Shown here piece by piece: positions 25,213 through 35,881 of a DNA stretch of 64,000 nucleotides (positions are counted from its first letter, which is position 1; every line of letters begins with the position of its first letter). The stretch is from Bacillota bacterium. Lineage in GTDB: Bacteria; Bacillota_E; JAJZYS01; JAJYTV01. The notes beneath the pieces were generated by a model. That model searched no databases. It had not been told where the DNA came from and saw nothing but the letters and a program-made list of their open reading frames with translations. The stretch covers positions 1-64,000 of the forward strand of contig JAJZVM010000019.1 in the NCBI GenBank assembly GCA_021845645.1, written 5' to 3'. The position numbers were made by a program, and so were the translations under genes.

Positions 25213-28038
25213 TCAGTCGCCCGCGAGCGGCTGGTGCCTGAGGACACCTTGCAGGAAGCGGCCGGTATGCGAGTGGGAGATCTCCGCGATCTCCTCTGGC
25301 CGGCCTTCGCCGATGACGCGGCCGCCGGCGTCGCCGCCTTCCGGGCCGAGATCGACGATGTAGTCGGCCGTCTTGACGACGTCGAGGTTGTGCTCGATGA
25401 CGAGCACGGTGTTGCCGGCATCCACCAGCCGGTGCAGCACGTCGAGCAGACGCTCGACGTCGGCCGGATGCAGGCCGGTCGTGGGCTCGTCGAGGATGTA
25501 GAAGGTGCGCCCGTCCTGGCGGCGGGATAGTTCCGTCGCGAGTTTGACGCGCTGCGCCTCGCCGCCGGATAGCGTCGTCGCGGGCTGCCCCAGCCTGATG
25601 TAGCCGAGGCCGACCTGCGAGAGGGTCTCGAGCTTGCGCCGGATGCGCGGCTGGGCCTCGAAGAAGGAGAGTGCCTCGTCCACCGTCAGGTCCAGCACGT
25701 CGGCGATCGTCTTGCCCTTGAAGCGCACCTCGAGCGTCTCCCGGTTGTAGCGCTTGCCCTTGCAGCTCTCACACGGCACGTAGACATCCGGCAGGAAGTG
25801 CATCTCGATGCGCAGGATGCCGTCGCCGTGGCACGCCTCGCAGCGGCCGCCGCGCACGTTGAAGCTGAAGCGCCCCGGCTTGTAGCCGCGGATGCGGGCC
25901 TCCTGCGTCTGCGCGAAGACCTCGCGCACCAGGTCGAAGAGGCCCGTGTAGGTGGCCGGGTTCGACCTCGGCGTCCTGCCGATCGGGTCCTGGTCGACGT
26001 CCACCACCTTGTCGAGGTGCTCAAGCCCTTCGATGCTCCGGAACGGCAGCGGGCGCCGGCGGGCGCCGTTGAGCTCCATGGCCAGGGCGCGATAGAGGAT
26101 GTCGTTGACGAGAGTGGACTTGCCCGACCCCGAGACGCCGGTCACGGAGATGAACGTGCCAAGCGGCAGGCGTACGTCGACGTCCTTGAGGTTGTTGCCG
26201 CGCGCGCCATGCAGGGTGAGCCAGCGCTCGCCGAGCGGCCGCCGCGCGCTGGGAACCCCGATCTGCCGCTCGCCGGACAGGAACTGGCCCGTGAGGGACT
26301 CAGGACACCTCTCCACTTCCTCGACCGTGCCGTGCGCCACCACCTGACCGCCGTGTTCTCCGGCGCCCGGCCCGAAGTCGATCAGGTAGTCGGCGGCGCG
26401 CCAGGTGTCCTCGTCGTGTTCCACAACGAGCACCGTGTTGCCGAGGTCGCGCAGGCGGCAGAGCGTCTGCAGGAGGCGTCCGTTGTCGCGGGGATGCAGG
26501 CCGATCGATGGCTCGTCCAGGATGTAGAGCACGCCGACGAGACCCGAGCCGATCTGGGTCGCCAGCCGGATGCGCTGTGCCTCGCCGCCGGACAGGGTCG
26601 CAGCGGCGCGGTCGAGGGTGAGGTATCCGAGGCCGACGCTCTCGAGGAAGCCCAGGCGCTCGGCGATCTCGTGCAACACGTCCCGCGCGATGCGCGCCTC
26701 CATCTCGCGAAGGGTGAGCGAGCGCACGAACGCCAGGGCCTCGTGCACCGAGAGGCCAGTGAGTTCGGCGATCGACGTGTCGCCCACCGTGACGGCGAGG
26801 CTCTCCTTGCGCAGGCGCCGGCCGCCGCAGGTGGTGCAGGCGACAGGCGTCATGTAGGCCTCGAACTCCTGCTGCTGCATCTCCGACGAGGCGTCGCTGT
26901 GACGCCTGCGCACGTACTCGAGCGGCCCCTGGTAGTGCGTATGGCCGCGCCGGTGGCCCCAGGCGCCGACATAGTGGAACGGAATCGGCTGCGGCAGCCC
27001 CTTGAGCAGAAGCTCGCGCTGTTCTGGAGCGAGATCCGCCCAGGGCCTGTCTGGGTCCGCTTCGATCGCCGCGGCCGCCGACAGGAGTAGCTGGCCGTAG
27101 TACTCGGATGTCGCCCAGGGGGCGATCGCACCTTCGCGCAGGCTGCGCCGGACGTTCGGCACGATGAGGTCCGGGTCCGGCTCCAGGTGGAAGCCGAGGC
27201 CGCTGCACGCCGGGCAGGCACCGTAGGGGTTGTTGAAGGAGAACATGCGCGGGCTCAGTTCGGCCAGGCTCTCGCCGCAGGTCGGGCAGGCGTAGTTCTG
27301 CGAGAAGACGACGTCCTCCGACTCCCCGCGCTGCACGAGGGCCAGCCCGTCGGCAAGGCGGAGGGCGGTCTCGAACGAGTCGGCCAGCCGGTCGCGGATG
27401 CCGTCGCGCACGATGATGCGATCGACCACGACGTCGATCGTGTGCTTCTTCTGCTTCGTCAGCTGGATCTCTTCCGAGAGCTCATGCAGCACACCATCCA
27501 CGCGCACGCGCGCGAAGCCCTCGCGGCGCGCCTCCTGCAGGGCGCGTTCGTGCTCGCCCTTGCGCCCGCGCACCAAGGGCGCCAGGATCTGCACCCGCGT
27601 ACCCTCGGGATACGCGAGCACCTGGTCCACCATCTGCTCGACCGTCTGCTGCTCGATCGGCCTGCCGCACCTGGGGCAGTGCGGATGACCGACGCGGGCG
27701 TAGAGGAGCCTGAGATAGTCGTAGATCTCGGTCACCGTGCCCACGGTCGAGCGCGGGTTGCGCGAGGTCGTCTTCTGGTCGATCGAGATGGCGGGACTCA
27801 GCCCCTCGATGGCGTCGACGTCGGGCTTGTCCATCTGCCCGAGGAACTGGCGGGCATAGGCGGACAGGGACTCGACATAGCGTCGTTGCCCCTCTGCGTA
27901 CAGCGTGTCGAACGCAAACGAACTCTTGCCGCTCCCGGAAAGACCTGTGACCACGACCAGACGATCGCGCGGAATGGCAAGGTCGATGTTCTTGAGGTTG
28001 TGCTGCCGCGCGCCGCGGACGACAATCTCCCCCGACAA
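25213..28038 (-). CDS. uvrA: excinuclease ABC subunit A
   Basis: A 941-residue damage-recognition ATPase. The first Walker A is [10 protein letters not shown] near residue 31 and the second is [10 protein letters not shown] near residue 650. Two ABC signature motifs ([12 protein letters not shown] and [12 protein letters not shown]), zinc-finger CxxC pairs (CPRCG, CPTCG, CEACH, CESCK) and [12 protein letters not shown] complete the standard architecture. It starts at ATG 28038. It is followed without a gap by uvrC. A strong extended -10 and an overlapping palindrome lie upstream, so regulation, possibly by DNA damage, is likely. Confidence 0.96.
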   Translation of the reverse strand: MSGEIVVRGARQHNLKNIDLAIPRDRLVVVTGLSGSGKSSFAFDTLYAEGQRRYVESLSAYARQFLGQMDKPDVDAIEGLSPAISIDQKTTSRNPRSTVGTVTEIYDYLRLLYARVGHPHCPRCGRPIEQQTVEQMVDQVLAYPEGTRVQILAPLVRGRKGEHERALQEARREGFARVRVDGVLHELSEEIQLTKQKKHTIDVVVDRIIVRDGIRDRLADSFETALRLADGLALVQRGESEDVVFSQNYACPTCGESLAELSPRMFSFNNPYGACPACSGLGFHLEPDPDLIVPNVRRSLREGAIAPWATSEYYGQLLLSAAAAIEADPDRPWADLAPEQRELLLKGLPQPIPFHYVGAWGHRRGHTHYQGPLEYVRRRHSDASSEMQQQEFEAYMTPVACTTCGGRRLRKESLAVTVGDTSIAELTGLSVHEALAFVRSLTLREMEARIARDVLHEIAERLGFLESVGLGYLTLDRAAATLSGGEAQRIRLATQIGSGLVGVLYILDEPSIGLHPRDNGRLLQTLCRLRDLGNTVLVVEHDEDTWRAADYLIDFGPGAGEHGGQVVAHGTVEEVERCPESLTGQFLSGERQIGVPSARRPLGERWLTLHGARGNNLKDVDVRLPLGTFISVTGVSGSGKSTLVNDILYRALAMELNGARRRPLPFRSIEGLEHLDKVVDVDQDPIGRTPRSNPATYTGLFDLVREVFAQTQEARIRGYKPGRFSFNVRGGRCEACHGDGILRIEMHFLPDVYVPCESCKGKRYNRETLEVRFKGKTIADVLDLTVDEALSFFEAQPRIRRKLETLSQVGLGYIRLGQPATTLSGGEAQRVKLATELSRRQDGRTFYILDEPTTGLHPADVERLLDVLHRLVDAGNTVLVIEHNLDVVKTADYIVDLGPEGGDAGGRVIGEGRPEEIAEISHSHTGRFLQGVLRHQPLAGD

Positions 28039-28071
28039 CCGGATCCCTCCCGGCGCAACGCTTCACCTCAA

Positions 28072-28100
28072 AGTATAGCACAGATGCTACGTACATCTGT
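28072..28100 (-). promoter_or_regulatory. uvrA promoter with overlapping palindrome
   Basis: On the minus strand, an extended -10 TGC-TATACT (-10 at 28077-28072) lies 34 nt before the uvrA start. Directly upstream, ACAGATG and CATCTGT form perfect 7-bp arms with a 7-nt spacer (28080-28100), placed between -35 and -10 where a repressor would block the polymerase. Confidence 0.5.
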
Positions 28101-28150
28101 TCTGTTTCAATGTCGCCGTCCAGGTAATGCTAGCGGCAGGAGGTGCCGAG

Positions 28151-29359
28151 ATGCCAAGAGCGGCCAACCGGATCGGGACAGTGCAGCGGTACATCTTCGG
28201 GGAGCTGGACGAGGCGATCGCCCGCGAGGAGCGCTCGGGGCGGACGATCTGCGATCTCTCGCAGAGCGACCCCGACTGGGACCCCTCGCCAACCGTGGTG
28301 CACGCGCTCGTGACCGCCGCGCAACGGCCCCAGGCCCATCGCTACCCGCCCTACGACGGCGACATGGCGCTTCGGCGCGCCTTCGCCGAATGGTACGAAC
28401 GCCGCTACGACGCACCCTGCACCCCCGAGCACGTGCTGATCCTTGAAGGATCCAAGACCGGCATCGCCCTCCTGCCGCTGGCCTATCTCGATGTAGGCGA
28501 CGTCGGCCTGCTGCCGGACCCCGGCTACCCCACCTACCGTGCGGGCATCGCCCTGGCGGCGGCGCAGGGGGTCTCAATGCCCCTGCATGCGGAACTCGGT
28601 TACCTGCCGAGCTACATCGACCTCGACCAGGACCGGCTCCAGCGCGCGAAGCTGATGTTCCTCAACTACCCGCACAACCCCACGGGCGCCGTGGCCACGC
28701 GAGCGTTCCTCGAGGATACGGTGGAGTTCGCCAAGAGATACGACCTGCTGGTCGCCTACGACCTGGCCTACGCGCAGATCGTCCTGCAGGGCCCGAAGCC
28801 CGCCCTGGCGTTGCGTCCCCTCGCAGGAGCCGACGCCCTGACGGTCGAGTTATTCACCTTTTCCAAGTCCTACGACATGCAAGGCTACCGCCTGGGGGCC
28901 GCCGTGGCCAACCCGGACCTGCTCGGACCGCTGCGCAAGGTGCACGAGAACGTCATGGCCGGCGCGTTCCTGCCAATTCAGGCGGCGGGCCGCGCGGCTC
29001 TGGACGCGCACGAGGACGCGGCGCTCGAGGAACGCCTCGAGGGCTACCGCCGCCGGCAGGAGGTCCTCTACGAGGCGCTCAAGGACCTCGGCGCGCACGT
29101 AACGCACCCGATCGCCACCGTCTACCTCTGGCTGAGAGCGCCCCGCGGCCTCACCGGTGAGCGGTTCGCCCAGGAACTCCTGCGCGGCGCCGGCATCGCC
29201 GTCACGCCGGGGACCGCCTTCGGACAGCAGGGTCACGCCTACGTGCGCATCTCCCTCACCGCGTCGGACGACGCCATCGAGGAAGCGGCGGACCGCCTGC
29301 GCCGCTGCTATCCCCAGGGACTGGAGGCCAGGCCGCAGCAGGCCCTGCAGCCACAGTAA
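28151..29359 (+). CDS. PLP-dependent class I/II aminotransferase (LL-DAP/aspartate type)
   Basis: A 402-residue fold-type I aminotransferase. The conserved blocks are LSQSDPDWDPSP, the cofactor-binding FLNYPHNPTGA, DLAYAQIVLQG, and the Schiff-base lysine in TFSKSYDMQGYRLG, followed by Arg in AYVRISL for the carboxylate. The sequence is closest to the LL-diaminopimelate or aspartate aminotransferase group, but the exact substrate cannot be fixed. ATG 28151 is chosen because GGAGG lies 9 nt upstream; an ATG eight codons earlier lacks a site. The stop is 4 bp from the convergent ABC transporter stop. Confidence 0.85.
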   Translation: MPRAANRIGTVQRYIFGELDEAIAREERSGRTICDLSQSDPDWDPSPTVVHALVTAAQRPQAHRYPPYDGDMALRRAFAEWYERRYDAPCTPEHVLILEGSKTGIALLPLAYLDVGDVGLLPDPGYPTYRAGIALAAAQGVSMPLHAELGYLPSYIDLDQDRLQRAKLMFLNYPHNPTGAVATRAFLEDTVEFAKRYDLLVAYDLAYAQIVLQGPKPALALRPLAGADALTVELFTFSKSYDMQGYRLGAAVANPDLLGPLRKVHENVMAGAFLPIQAAGRAALDAHEDAALEERLEGYRRRQEVLYEALKDLGAHVTHPIATVYLWLRAPRGLTGERFAQELLRGAGIAVTPGTAFGQQGHAYVRISLTASDDAIEEAADRLRRCYPQGLEARPQQALQPQ

Positions 29360-29362
29360 CCG

Positions 29363-31258
29363 TCAGGAAGCCGTTTCGCCCTCGCTGTCCTGGCCGGCGA
29401 ACTGGCTCTGGTACAGCTCATAGTACGGGCCGCGCCGCATCAGCAGATCCTCGTGGCGGCCCTGCTCGACCACCTTGCCGTGCTGCATGACGAGGATGTG
29501 GTCTGCTCCGCGGATGGTCGAGAGCCGGTGGGCGATGACGAAGCTGGTGCGCCCCTGCATCAGACGGTGCATCGCGTCCTGGATCGCCACCTCGGTGCGG
29601 GTGTCGACGCTGCTCGTCGCCTCGTCCAGGATCAGCACCGGCGGATCGGAAAGCAGCGCGCGGGCGATCGTCAGGAGCTGACGCTGGCCTTGGGAGATGT
29701 TCGAGGCCTCCTCGTTCAGCTCCGTGTCGTACCCGTGCGGCAGCGTGCGGATGAAGTGGTGGGCATGGGCGGCGCGTGCCGCCGCCTCCACCTCGTCGGC
29801 CGTTGCGCCCTCGCGGCCGTAGGCGATGTTCTCGCGGATCGTGCCGTGGAACAGCCACGTGTCCTGCAGGACCATGCCGAGCATGCGGCGCAGGCTCGCG
29901 CGCGGCAGGCTGCGGATGTCGCGGCCGTCCAGGAGGATGCGGCCGGCGTCGACGTCGTAGAACCGCATCAGCAGGTTCACGAGCGTGGTCTTGCCCGCTC
30001 CGGTCGGACCGACGATCGCGACCGTCTCGCCGGAGCGCACCTCGATGTCCATGTTCTCGATCAGCGGGCGCTCCGGCTCGTAGCGGAACGAGATGCCGTC
30101 GAAGGTGACGTGGCCCGCGGCCTCGGCGATCCCCTGCTCCTCGGCGTCGACGGGCTCCTCCGGCTGGTCGAGGATCTCGAACACCCGCTCCGACGAGGCG
30201 AGGGCGGACTGGATCGTGTTCGAGATGCTCGCGAGCTGCGTGATCGGCTGCGAGAACTGGCGCGCGTACTGGATGAACGCCTGGATGTCGCCGATCTGGA
30301 TGCTGCGCCGAACGACCAGGATGCCGCCGATGACGCTTACGAGGACGTAGCCGAAGTTCCCGATGACGTTCATCAGCGGCATGATGATGCCGGTGACGAA
30401 CTGGGCCTTCCACGTCGACTCCGCCAGCTGGTCGTTCATGTCGTCGAACGCGCGCAGAGAGCGCTCCTCGTGGCCGAATGCCCTGACGATCACGTGGCCG
30501 GTGAACATCTCCTCCACATGCCCGTTGAGTGCCCCGAGGTGCTGCTGTCGCTCGAGGAAGTATTTCTGCGAGCGCTTCGCGATCAAGCTCGTCACGATGA
30601 AGCTGAGCGGCAGGGTGATCACGACCGCGAGCGTCATCAGGGGACTGATCGTCAGCATCATCACGATGACGCCCACGAACGTCACGACGGCCGTCACGAA
30701 CTGCGTCAGGCTCTGCTGCAAGGTGCTAGAGATGTTGTCGAAGTCGTTCACGAAGCGGCTCAGCACCTCACCGTGCGGGTGCTCGTCGAAGAAGCGCACC
30801 GGCAGGCGCGTCAGCTTTTCCATCACCTGCCGCCGGATGGTGTAGACCGTGCGCTGCGCGACGCCGGCCATCAGGTACTGCTGCACCCAGGAGAAGGCGG
30901 AGCTCGCGATGTAGAGCCCTGCCAATTCGAACATCAGGTTCAGGATCTTCGAGAAGTCCACGCCGCCGCCCGGGACGTGCCTCAGCTTCGCGACGAAACC
31001 CTGGAACAGCACGGTCGTGGCGTTGCCCAGGATCTTCGGGCTCAAGATGCTGAACACGGTGCTCAGGATGGCTGCCGCGAGCACGATGGCCAGGATCGGC
31101 ACGCTCGCGCGGAAGTAGCCTAGGAGGCGCAGGGTAATACCCTTGGCGTTCTTGGCCTTCTCGACAGGCATGGCAAGCCCCATCGGGCCTCCGCCCCAGC
31201 CTCCGTGGCCCCCGGGCCCACCGCCACGCGCGCCGGGTCCTCGCATCGGCGTACTCAT
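29363..31258 (-). CDS. ABC exporter half-transporter with Gly-rich N-terminus (YheH/BmrD type)
   Basis: A 631-residue half-transporter: residues 1-30 are Gly-rich (GPGARGGGPGGHGG), then six membrane helices, then an ATPase domain with GPTGAGKTT, the signature ISQGQRQ (in place of LSGGQ) and Walker B VLILDEATSS, which keeps the catalytic Glu. It pairs with the next gene as a heterodimeric multidrug exporter. In such pairs one site is degenerate: this subunit supplies the Walker B glutamate, while the partner has lost it. ATG 31258 overlaps the partner stop (ATGA), with GGAGGAGAT upstream. Confidence 0.88.
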   Translation of the reverse strand: MSTPMRGPGARGGGPGGHGGWGGGPMGLAMPVEKAKNAKGITLRLLGYFRASVPILAIVLAAAILSTVFSILSPKILGNATTVLFQGFVAKLRHVPGGGVDFSKILNLMFELAGLYIASSAFSWVQQYLMAGVAQRTVYTIRRQVMEKLTRLPVRFFDEHPHGEVLSRFVNDFDNISSTLQQSLTQFVTAVVTFVGVIVMMLTISPLMTLAVVITLPLSFIVTSLIAKRSQKYFLERQQHLGALNGHVEEMFTGHVIVRAFGHEERSLRAFDDMNDQLAESTWKAQFVTGIIMPLMNVIGNFGYVLVSVIGGILVVRRSIQIGDIQAFIQYARQFSQPITQLASISNTIQSALASSERVFEILDQPEEPVDAEEQGIAEAAGHVTFDGISFRYEPERPLIENMDIEVRSGETVAIVGPTGAGKTTLVNLLMRFYDVDAGRILLDGRDIRSLPRASLRRMLGMVLQDTWLFHGTIRENIAYGREGATADEVEAAARAAHAHHFIRTLPHGYDTELNEEASNISQGQRQLLTIARALLSDPPVLILDEATSSVDTRTEVAIQDAMHRLMQGRTSFVIAHRLSTIRGADHILVMQHGKVVEQGRHEDLLMRRGPYYELYQSQFAGQDSEGETAS

Positions 31259-32982
31259 GCGATCTCCTCCGGCGTGAGCTGCGACGAGACGATCTCCCGG
31301 TACACCGGGCAAGTCGCCATGAGCGTGCGATGGTTGCCCGCGCCGACCAGCCTGCCCTCGTCCAGCACCAGGATCTGGTCCGCGTCCATGACCGTGCTCA
31401 CCCGCTGCGCGACGATGAGCACCGTCGCTCCCTTGAGCTCGCGGCGCAGGGCGGCGCGCACCAGCGCGTCCGTCCTGAAGTCGAGGGCGGAGAAGCTGTC
31501 GTCGAACATGTAGATCTCCGTCCTCCGGACGAGCGCGCGCGCCATCGCGAGCCGCTGGCGCTGCCCGCCCGAGAGGTTGACGCCTCCCTGCGAGATCTCG
31601 GCCTCGAGTCCGCCGGCCATCTCCTGCACGAACTCACTCGCCTGCGCGATGTCCGCGGCGTGCATGGCCGCCTGCACCGACGCCTGCGGATCGCCGTAGC
31701 GGATGTTCTCGAGCACGCTGCCCGTGAACAGGACCGCTCGCTGCGGCACGTAGCCAAGCTTCTGGCGGAGATCCTGCTGGCGCATCTCCCGCACGTCGAC
31801 GCCGTCCACCAGCACCTGTCCCTCGCTGACCTCGTAGAAGCGCACGAGCAGGTTGAGCAGGGTAGACTTGCCCGCGCCCGTGCCGCCGATGATCGCCGTC
31901 GTCTGGCCGGGCCGGGCGGTGAAGGTGATGTCCTGGAGGGCGGGCTCTTCGCCACCGGGATAGTAGAAGGTGACGTTGCGGAACTCGACCGTTCCCGAAC
32001 CGGGCGGTGCCGGTTTCGGGTCGGCGGGGTCTTGGAACTCAGGCTCCAGCGCGAGCACCTCGTTGATGCGCACGGCCGACGCCTGGGCGCGCGGGATCAT
32101 GAAGAGCATCATGGACACCATCATCACGGCGAACATGATCTGCATCACATACTGGATGAACGCCATCAGGTTGCCGAGCTGCAGGCTGCCTGCGTTGATC
32201 TGTGCCGCGCCGAACCAGACGATGGCGATCATGGCGAAGTTCATGATCAGGAAGACGACGGGCATCAGCGTGGCCATCAGCTGGAACACCCGCACGGACG
32301 TATCCGTCAGGTCCAGGTTGGCCGCATCGAACCGCCGCGCCTCGTACGGCACCCTGCCGAACGCCCGCACCACGCGCACCCCTGTCAGGTTCTCGCGCAG
32401 TACGAGGTTAAGGCGGTCCACCTTCTTCTGGATCGAGCGGAAGAGACCGAAGGCCTGGCGCATGAGAAGCCAGATCGCAAGGCCCATGGCCGGCACGACG
32501 AACACGATGACCAGCGACAGCGACGCGTCGGTCCGCACGGCGAGGACGATGCCGCCGATGGCGGTGAGCGGTGCCATGACCATCATCGAGAGGAGCATGT
32601 TGACGAACTGCTGCACCTGCATCACGTCGTTCGTGCTGCGCACGATGAGCGACGACGTGCCGATCTCGTCAAACTCCCTCAGGGTGAAGTGCTCGACATG
32701 AGCAAAGATGCGCGTGCGCAGAAGCTTGCCGAAACCCGCGGTGGACTTGGCGCCGTAATACCGTGCCACCACGCTGGCCACGCCGCCCAGGATGGTCACG
32801 GCCAGCATCAGTGCGCCCTCGCGCAGGATGTAGCCCTGGTTGCCGCGGATGATGCCCGTGTCGACGATGTCGGACATCAGGTTCGGCAGGTAAAGGCTGG
32901 AAAGGGTCTGCAGGAACGTCAGGACGACCACCACAGTGACATAGACCTTGTAGGGTCTGAGAAACTCCGTAAGCTTGCCCAT
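31255..32982 (-). CDS. ABC exporter half-transporter with degenerate Walker B (YheI/BmrC type)
   Basis: A 575-residue half-transporter with six membrane helices (residues about 12-300) and a C-terminal ATPase domain: GGTGAGKST, canonical LSGGQRQRLAMARAL, and Walker B IYMFDDSFSALD, where Asp replaces the catalytic Glu. That makes one composite ATP site inactive, as in the BmrCD/LmrCD/TM287-288 class. It is the first gene of the exporter operon. ATG 32982 is chosen for GGGAGAGG just upstream; a GTG two codons earlier is possible. Likely substrates are hydrophobic drugs or lipids. Confidence 0.88.
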   Translation of the reverse strand: MGKLTEFLRPYKVYVTVVVVLTFLQTLSSLYLPNLMSDIVDTGIIRGNQGYILREGALMLAVTILGGVASVVARYYGAKSTAGFGKLLRTRIFAHVEHFTLREFDEIGTSSLIVRSTNDVMQVQQFVNMLLSMMVMAPLTAIGGIVLAVRTDASLSLVIVFVVPAMGLAIWLLMRQAFGLFRSIQKKVDRLNLVLRENLTGVRVVRAFGRVPYEARRFDAANLDLTDTSVRVFQLMATLMPVVFLIMNFAMIAIVWFGAAQINAGSLQLGNLMAFIQYVMQIMFAVMMVSMMLFMIPRAQASAVRINEVLALEPEFQDPADPKPAPPGSGTVEFRNVTFYYPGGEEPALQDITFTARPGQTTAIIGGTGAGKSTLLNLLVRFYEVSEGQVLVDGVDVREMRQQDLRQKLGYVPQRAVLFTGSVLENIRYGDPQASVQAAMHAADIAQASEFVQEMAGGLEAEISQGGVNLSGGQRQRLAMARALVRRTEIYMFDDSFSALDFRTDALVRAALRRELKGATVLIVAQRVSTVMDADQILVLDEGRLVGAGNHRTLMATCPVYREIVSSQLTPEEIA

Positions 32983-33042
32983 CGGCACCTCTCTCCCGGA
33001 CTGCCGCCAGAAGGCAGAACGTTAAGTGTATTAAACATCTGC

Positions 33043-33051
33043 ATTCTAGCA
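33043..33051 (-). promoter_or_regulatory. extended -10 promoter for the ABC exporter operon
   Basis: TGC-TAGAAT on the minus strand (33051-33043), 60 nt before the exporter start. The same TGC-TAnnnT pattern recurs before uvrA, secA and the enoyl-CoA hydratase gene. An AT-rich near-palindrome (TGTATTAAACA, 33027-33037) lies just downstream and could bind a regulator. Confidence 0.4.
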
Positions 33052-33250
33052 CGACGCCATGGCGCGTGTGCAACTGTACCTGCGATCTATCGCGAACGGG
33101 CCAGCCGCCCCCGTGCGACGCCCGTGCGCGTCCCCATGGCACAGCGGATGCTGTCCTCGGCGAACACAAGCCAAGCCGGGCGCCCGCGATGCCGCCCAGC
33201 AGGAGGAAACGCCGCGCTGTCCGGCGCGAGGTGGGCGTGCCTGCCTCGCG

Positions 33251-33760
33251 CTATAGCAGGAGCGACATGACGATGTCGTCCAGATACTGCCCATCCTGGA
33301 ACACGGCCCTGCGCCGACGCCCTTCCGCCTGGAAGCCGAATGACCTGTAGAGGCGGATGGCGCGTTCGTTGCGGGCGTAGACCTTGAGTTCGATGCGCTT
33401 CATGCCGCTTGCCCTGGCCCAGTCGACCATGGCCTGCATGAGGCTGCGGCCAATCCCCTGCCCCCGGTACTCCTTCGCCACCGAGATGCCCATCTCGCAG
33501 CTGTGGCGCAAGGCCCTCCGCGAACTGCCGTGGCAGTTGAGCATGCCGAGCACCTCGCCCTCAGGGCCGAGCGCGAGCAGGAACACCGCGTTCGGCGCCG
33601 CGGCATGCTCCGCCACGACCGCCTCCTCCTCGGCCAGGGTCAGCTGGAACTCGCCAGGGGCCACCGGCAGATCGAGGCCGCCTTCGGCGAAGATGGCGAC
33701 GGCATAGCGGACCATCGCCGCCGCGTCCGCCTGCCTCGCTGCGCGTACGGTCACGGCCAT
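33251..33760 (-). CDS. GNAT-family N-acetyltransferase
   Basis: A 169-residue GNAT. FLLALGPEGEVLGMLNCHG supplies strands 2-3, CEMGISVAKEYRGQGIGRSLM contains the acetyl-CoA motif (R/Q)xxGxG as RGQGIG, and NERAIRLYRSFGFQAEGR is the standard C-terminal motif B. It resembles general amino-group acetyltransferases of the YesJ/PhnO-like kind. It lies 14 bp downstream of uvrB on the same strand and is probably the last gene of that operon. The substrate is unknown. Confidence 0.85.
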   Translation of the reverse strand: MAVTVRAARQADAAAMVRYAVAIFAEGGLDLPVAPGEFQLTLAEEEAVVAEHAAAPNAVFLLALGPEGEVLGMLNCHGSSRRALRHSCEMGISVAKEYRGQGIGRSLMQAMVDWARASGMKRIELKVYARNERAIRLYRSFGFQAEGRRRRAVFQDGQYLDDIVMSLLL

Positions 33761-33774
33761 GCGGGTGCCCCCCT

Positions 33775-35763
33775 TCAGCGCTTGCTGCGTGCCTCCTGGC
33801 GTTTCGTCTCGAGCTCCGCGATCAGGTCGCGCAGCACCGCGGCGCGCTCGAACTCGAGCGTCTTGGCCGCTTCGCGCATCTCGCGGCGGAGCTTCTCCAG
33901 AAGCTTCGGCACGTCTTTCGGCCGCACGCTCTCGACGCTGCGGCTGTCGAGGGCGTCCACCGTGACGGGCTTCGTCGCCTCGATGACGTCGCGCACGGCC
34001 TTCTCCACCGACTGCGGCGTGATGCCGTGTTCCTCGTTGAACTCGGCCTGAAGGGCGCGCCTGCGGTCCGTCTCGTGGATCGCACGGGCCATCGAGTCGG
34101 TGACGCGGTCGGCATAGAGGATGACCTTGCCGTCCAGGTGGCGCGCGGCGCGGCCGATCGTCTGCACAAGCGCCGTCGTCGAGCGGAGGTACCCCTCCTT
34201 GTCGGCGTCGAGGATCGCCACCAGCGATACCTCGGGAAGGTCCAGGCCCTCGCGCAGCAGGTTGATGCCGACGAGCACGTCGAAGACGCCCAGCCTCAGG
34301 TCGCGGATGATCGCCATGCGCTCGATCGTCTCCACGTCCGAGTGCATGTAGCGCACCTTCACGCCTACCTCCTTGAGGTAGTCGGTGAGTTCCTCCGCCA
34401 TCTTCTTCGTGAGGGTGGTGACGAGCACCCGCTGCCGCTTCCCTGTGCGCTGGCGGATCTCATGCAGCAGGTCGTCGATCTGTCCCTTGGTGCCGCGCAC
34501 CTCGACCGACGGGTCCAGGAGACCTGTGGGCCGTACGATCTGTTCTACGACCCGTGCCGAGCGCGACAGCTCGAACTCGCTCGGCGTCGCCGAGACGTAC
34601 ACCACCTGGTTCAGACGCCCCATGAACTCCTCGAACTTGAGCGGACGGTTGTCGAACGCCGACGGCAGGCGGAAGCCGTAGTCGACGAGCGATTCCTTGC
34701 GCGAGCGGTCGCCGGCATACATCGCCCGCACCTGCGGCAGCGACTGGTGCGATTCGTCGACGAAGAGCAGGAAGTCCGGCGGGAAGAAGTCGAGCAGCGT
34801 GTACGGCGGAGCTCCCTCGGCGCGTCCCGTGAGATGACGCGAGTAGTTCTCGATGCCGGGACAGAAGCCGATCTCCTGGAGCATCTCCATGTCGTGGCGC
34901 GTCCGCTGCTCGAGGCGCTGCGCCTCCAGTAGCTTGCCCTGCGCGCGAAACGCCCGGAGCTGCTCCTCGAGCTCCTGCTCGATCGTCACAAGGGCCCGCT
35001 GGCGCTTGTCCTTCGACGTGACGTAGTGCGAGGCCGGGTAGATCGCCACGTGATGGCGGCTGCCGAGCACCTCTCCGGTGAGCACGTCCACCTCCAGGAT
35101 GCGGTCGATCGTGTCACCGTCGAACTCGATACGGATGGCGCGCTCCTCGTTCGACGCCGGGATGATCTCGAGGACCTCGCCGCGCACGCGGAAGGTGCCA
35201 CGCGTAAAGTTCACGTCGTTGCGGTCGTACTGGATGTCGACGAGCTTGCGCAGGATCTCGCGCCGGTCGCGCTCCTGTCCCTGGCGCAGCGAGAGGCAGA
35301 GTTCACGGTAGTCCTCGGGCGAGCCGAGGCCGTAGATGCAGCTCACCGACGCGACGATGATCACGTCCCGCCGCTCGAAGAGCGCCGTCGTCGCGGCATG
35401 GCGCAGCTTGTCGATCTCGTCGTTGATCGTCGCGTCCTTCTCGATGTAGGTATCGCTCGTGGCGATGTAGGCCTCGGGCTGGTAGTAGTCGTAGTACGAG
35501 ACGAAGTACTCGACCGCGTTGTTGGGGAAGAACGACTGGAACTCGCCACAGAGCTGGGCGGCCAGCGTCTTGTTGTGCGCCAGAACGAGCGCCGGCCTCC
35601 CGAGCTCCTGGATCGTCCACGCCATGGTGGCCGTCTTGCCGGAGCCTGTGACGCCGACGAGCGTCTGTTCCGTGAGGCCTTCCCGCAGGCCCTCGACCAG
35701 TGCCCTGATGGCCTTGGGCTGGTCTCCGGCCGGCTGGTACGGCGACGCGAGCTGAAACTCCAA
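33775..35763 (-). CDS. uvrB: excinuclease ABC subunit B
   Basis: A 662-residue helicase-like damage verifier. It starts [20 protein letters not shown]. Walker A is GVTGSGKT at 37-44, the DNA-clamping beta-hairpin is [10 protein letters not shown], motif II is LLFVDESHQ, and the C-terminal UVR motif is [21 protein letters not shown] cut at its usual place. TTG 35763 is chosen because GGAGGGGGAG lies 6 nt upstream, and it gives the standard UvrB length; the frame is open beyond it without sense. uvrB is apart from uvrA-uvrC here. Confidence 0.95.
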   Translation of the reverse strand: MEFQLASPYQPAGDQPKAIRALVEGLREGLTEQTLVGVTGSGKTATMAWTIQELGRPALVLAHNKTLAAQLCGEFQSFFPNNAVEYFVSYYDYYQPEAYIATSDTYIEKDATINDEIDKLRHAATTALFERRDVIIVASVSCIYGLGSPEDYRELCLSLRQGQERDRREILRKLVDIQYDRNDVNFTRGTFRVRGEVLEIIPASNEERAIRIEFDGDTIDRILEVDVLTGEVLGSRHHVAIYPASHYVTSKDKRQRALVTIEQELEEQLRAFRAQGKLLEAQRLEQRTRHDMEMLQEIGFCPGIENYSRHLTGRAEGAPPYTLLDFFPPDFLLFVDESHQSLPQVRAMYAGDRSRKESLVDYGFRLPSAFDNRPLKFEEFMGRLNQVVYVSATPSEFELSRSARVVEQIVRPTGLLDPSVEVRGTKGQIDDLLHEIRQRTGKRQRVLVTTLTKKMAEELTDYLKEVGVKVRYMHSDVETIERMAIIRDLRLGVFDVLVGINLLREGLDLPEVSLVAILDADKEGYLRSTTALVQTIGRAARHLDGKVILYADRVTDSMARAIHETDRRRALQAEFNEEHGITPQSVEKAVRDVIEATKPVTVDALDSRSVESVRPKDVPKLLEKLRREMREAAKTLEFERAAVLRDLIAELETKRQEARSKR

Positions 35764-35831
35764 GAGGCACTCCCCCTCCCGCCATGACCATCGTGCACCA
35801 TCCCGGAGGCATTGGCCAGCCACCGCCAGAG

Positions 35832-35873
35832 GAACCACCAGGGCGCGCCGTCGCCGGCGCGCCCTGGTGGTTC
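35832..35873 (-). terminator. 18-bp hairpin between the bactofilin gene and uvrB
   Basis: GAACCACCAGGGCGCGCC and its exact complement surround a GTCGCC loop, 9 bp after the bactofilin stop. It should end the upstream transcript, though no T-run follows. Confidence 0.7.
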
Positions 35874-35881
35874 GGGAATCT

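Noticed and set aside
28080..28100. Classical Gram-positive LexA box at uvrA
   Set aside because: The arms ACAGATG/CATCTGT do not fit the GAAC-N4-GTTC core, so I report a palindrome without naming the regulator.
27187..28446. Long plus-strand open frame (over 400 codons) antisense to uvrA
   Set aside because: It lies opposite a fully conserved uvrA, has the His/Arg/Asp-rich composition typical of antisense frames in GC-rich genes and no family signature. Similar shadows opposite the ABC exporters, sigA, secA and metK were dropped for the same reason.
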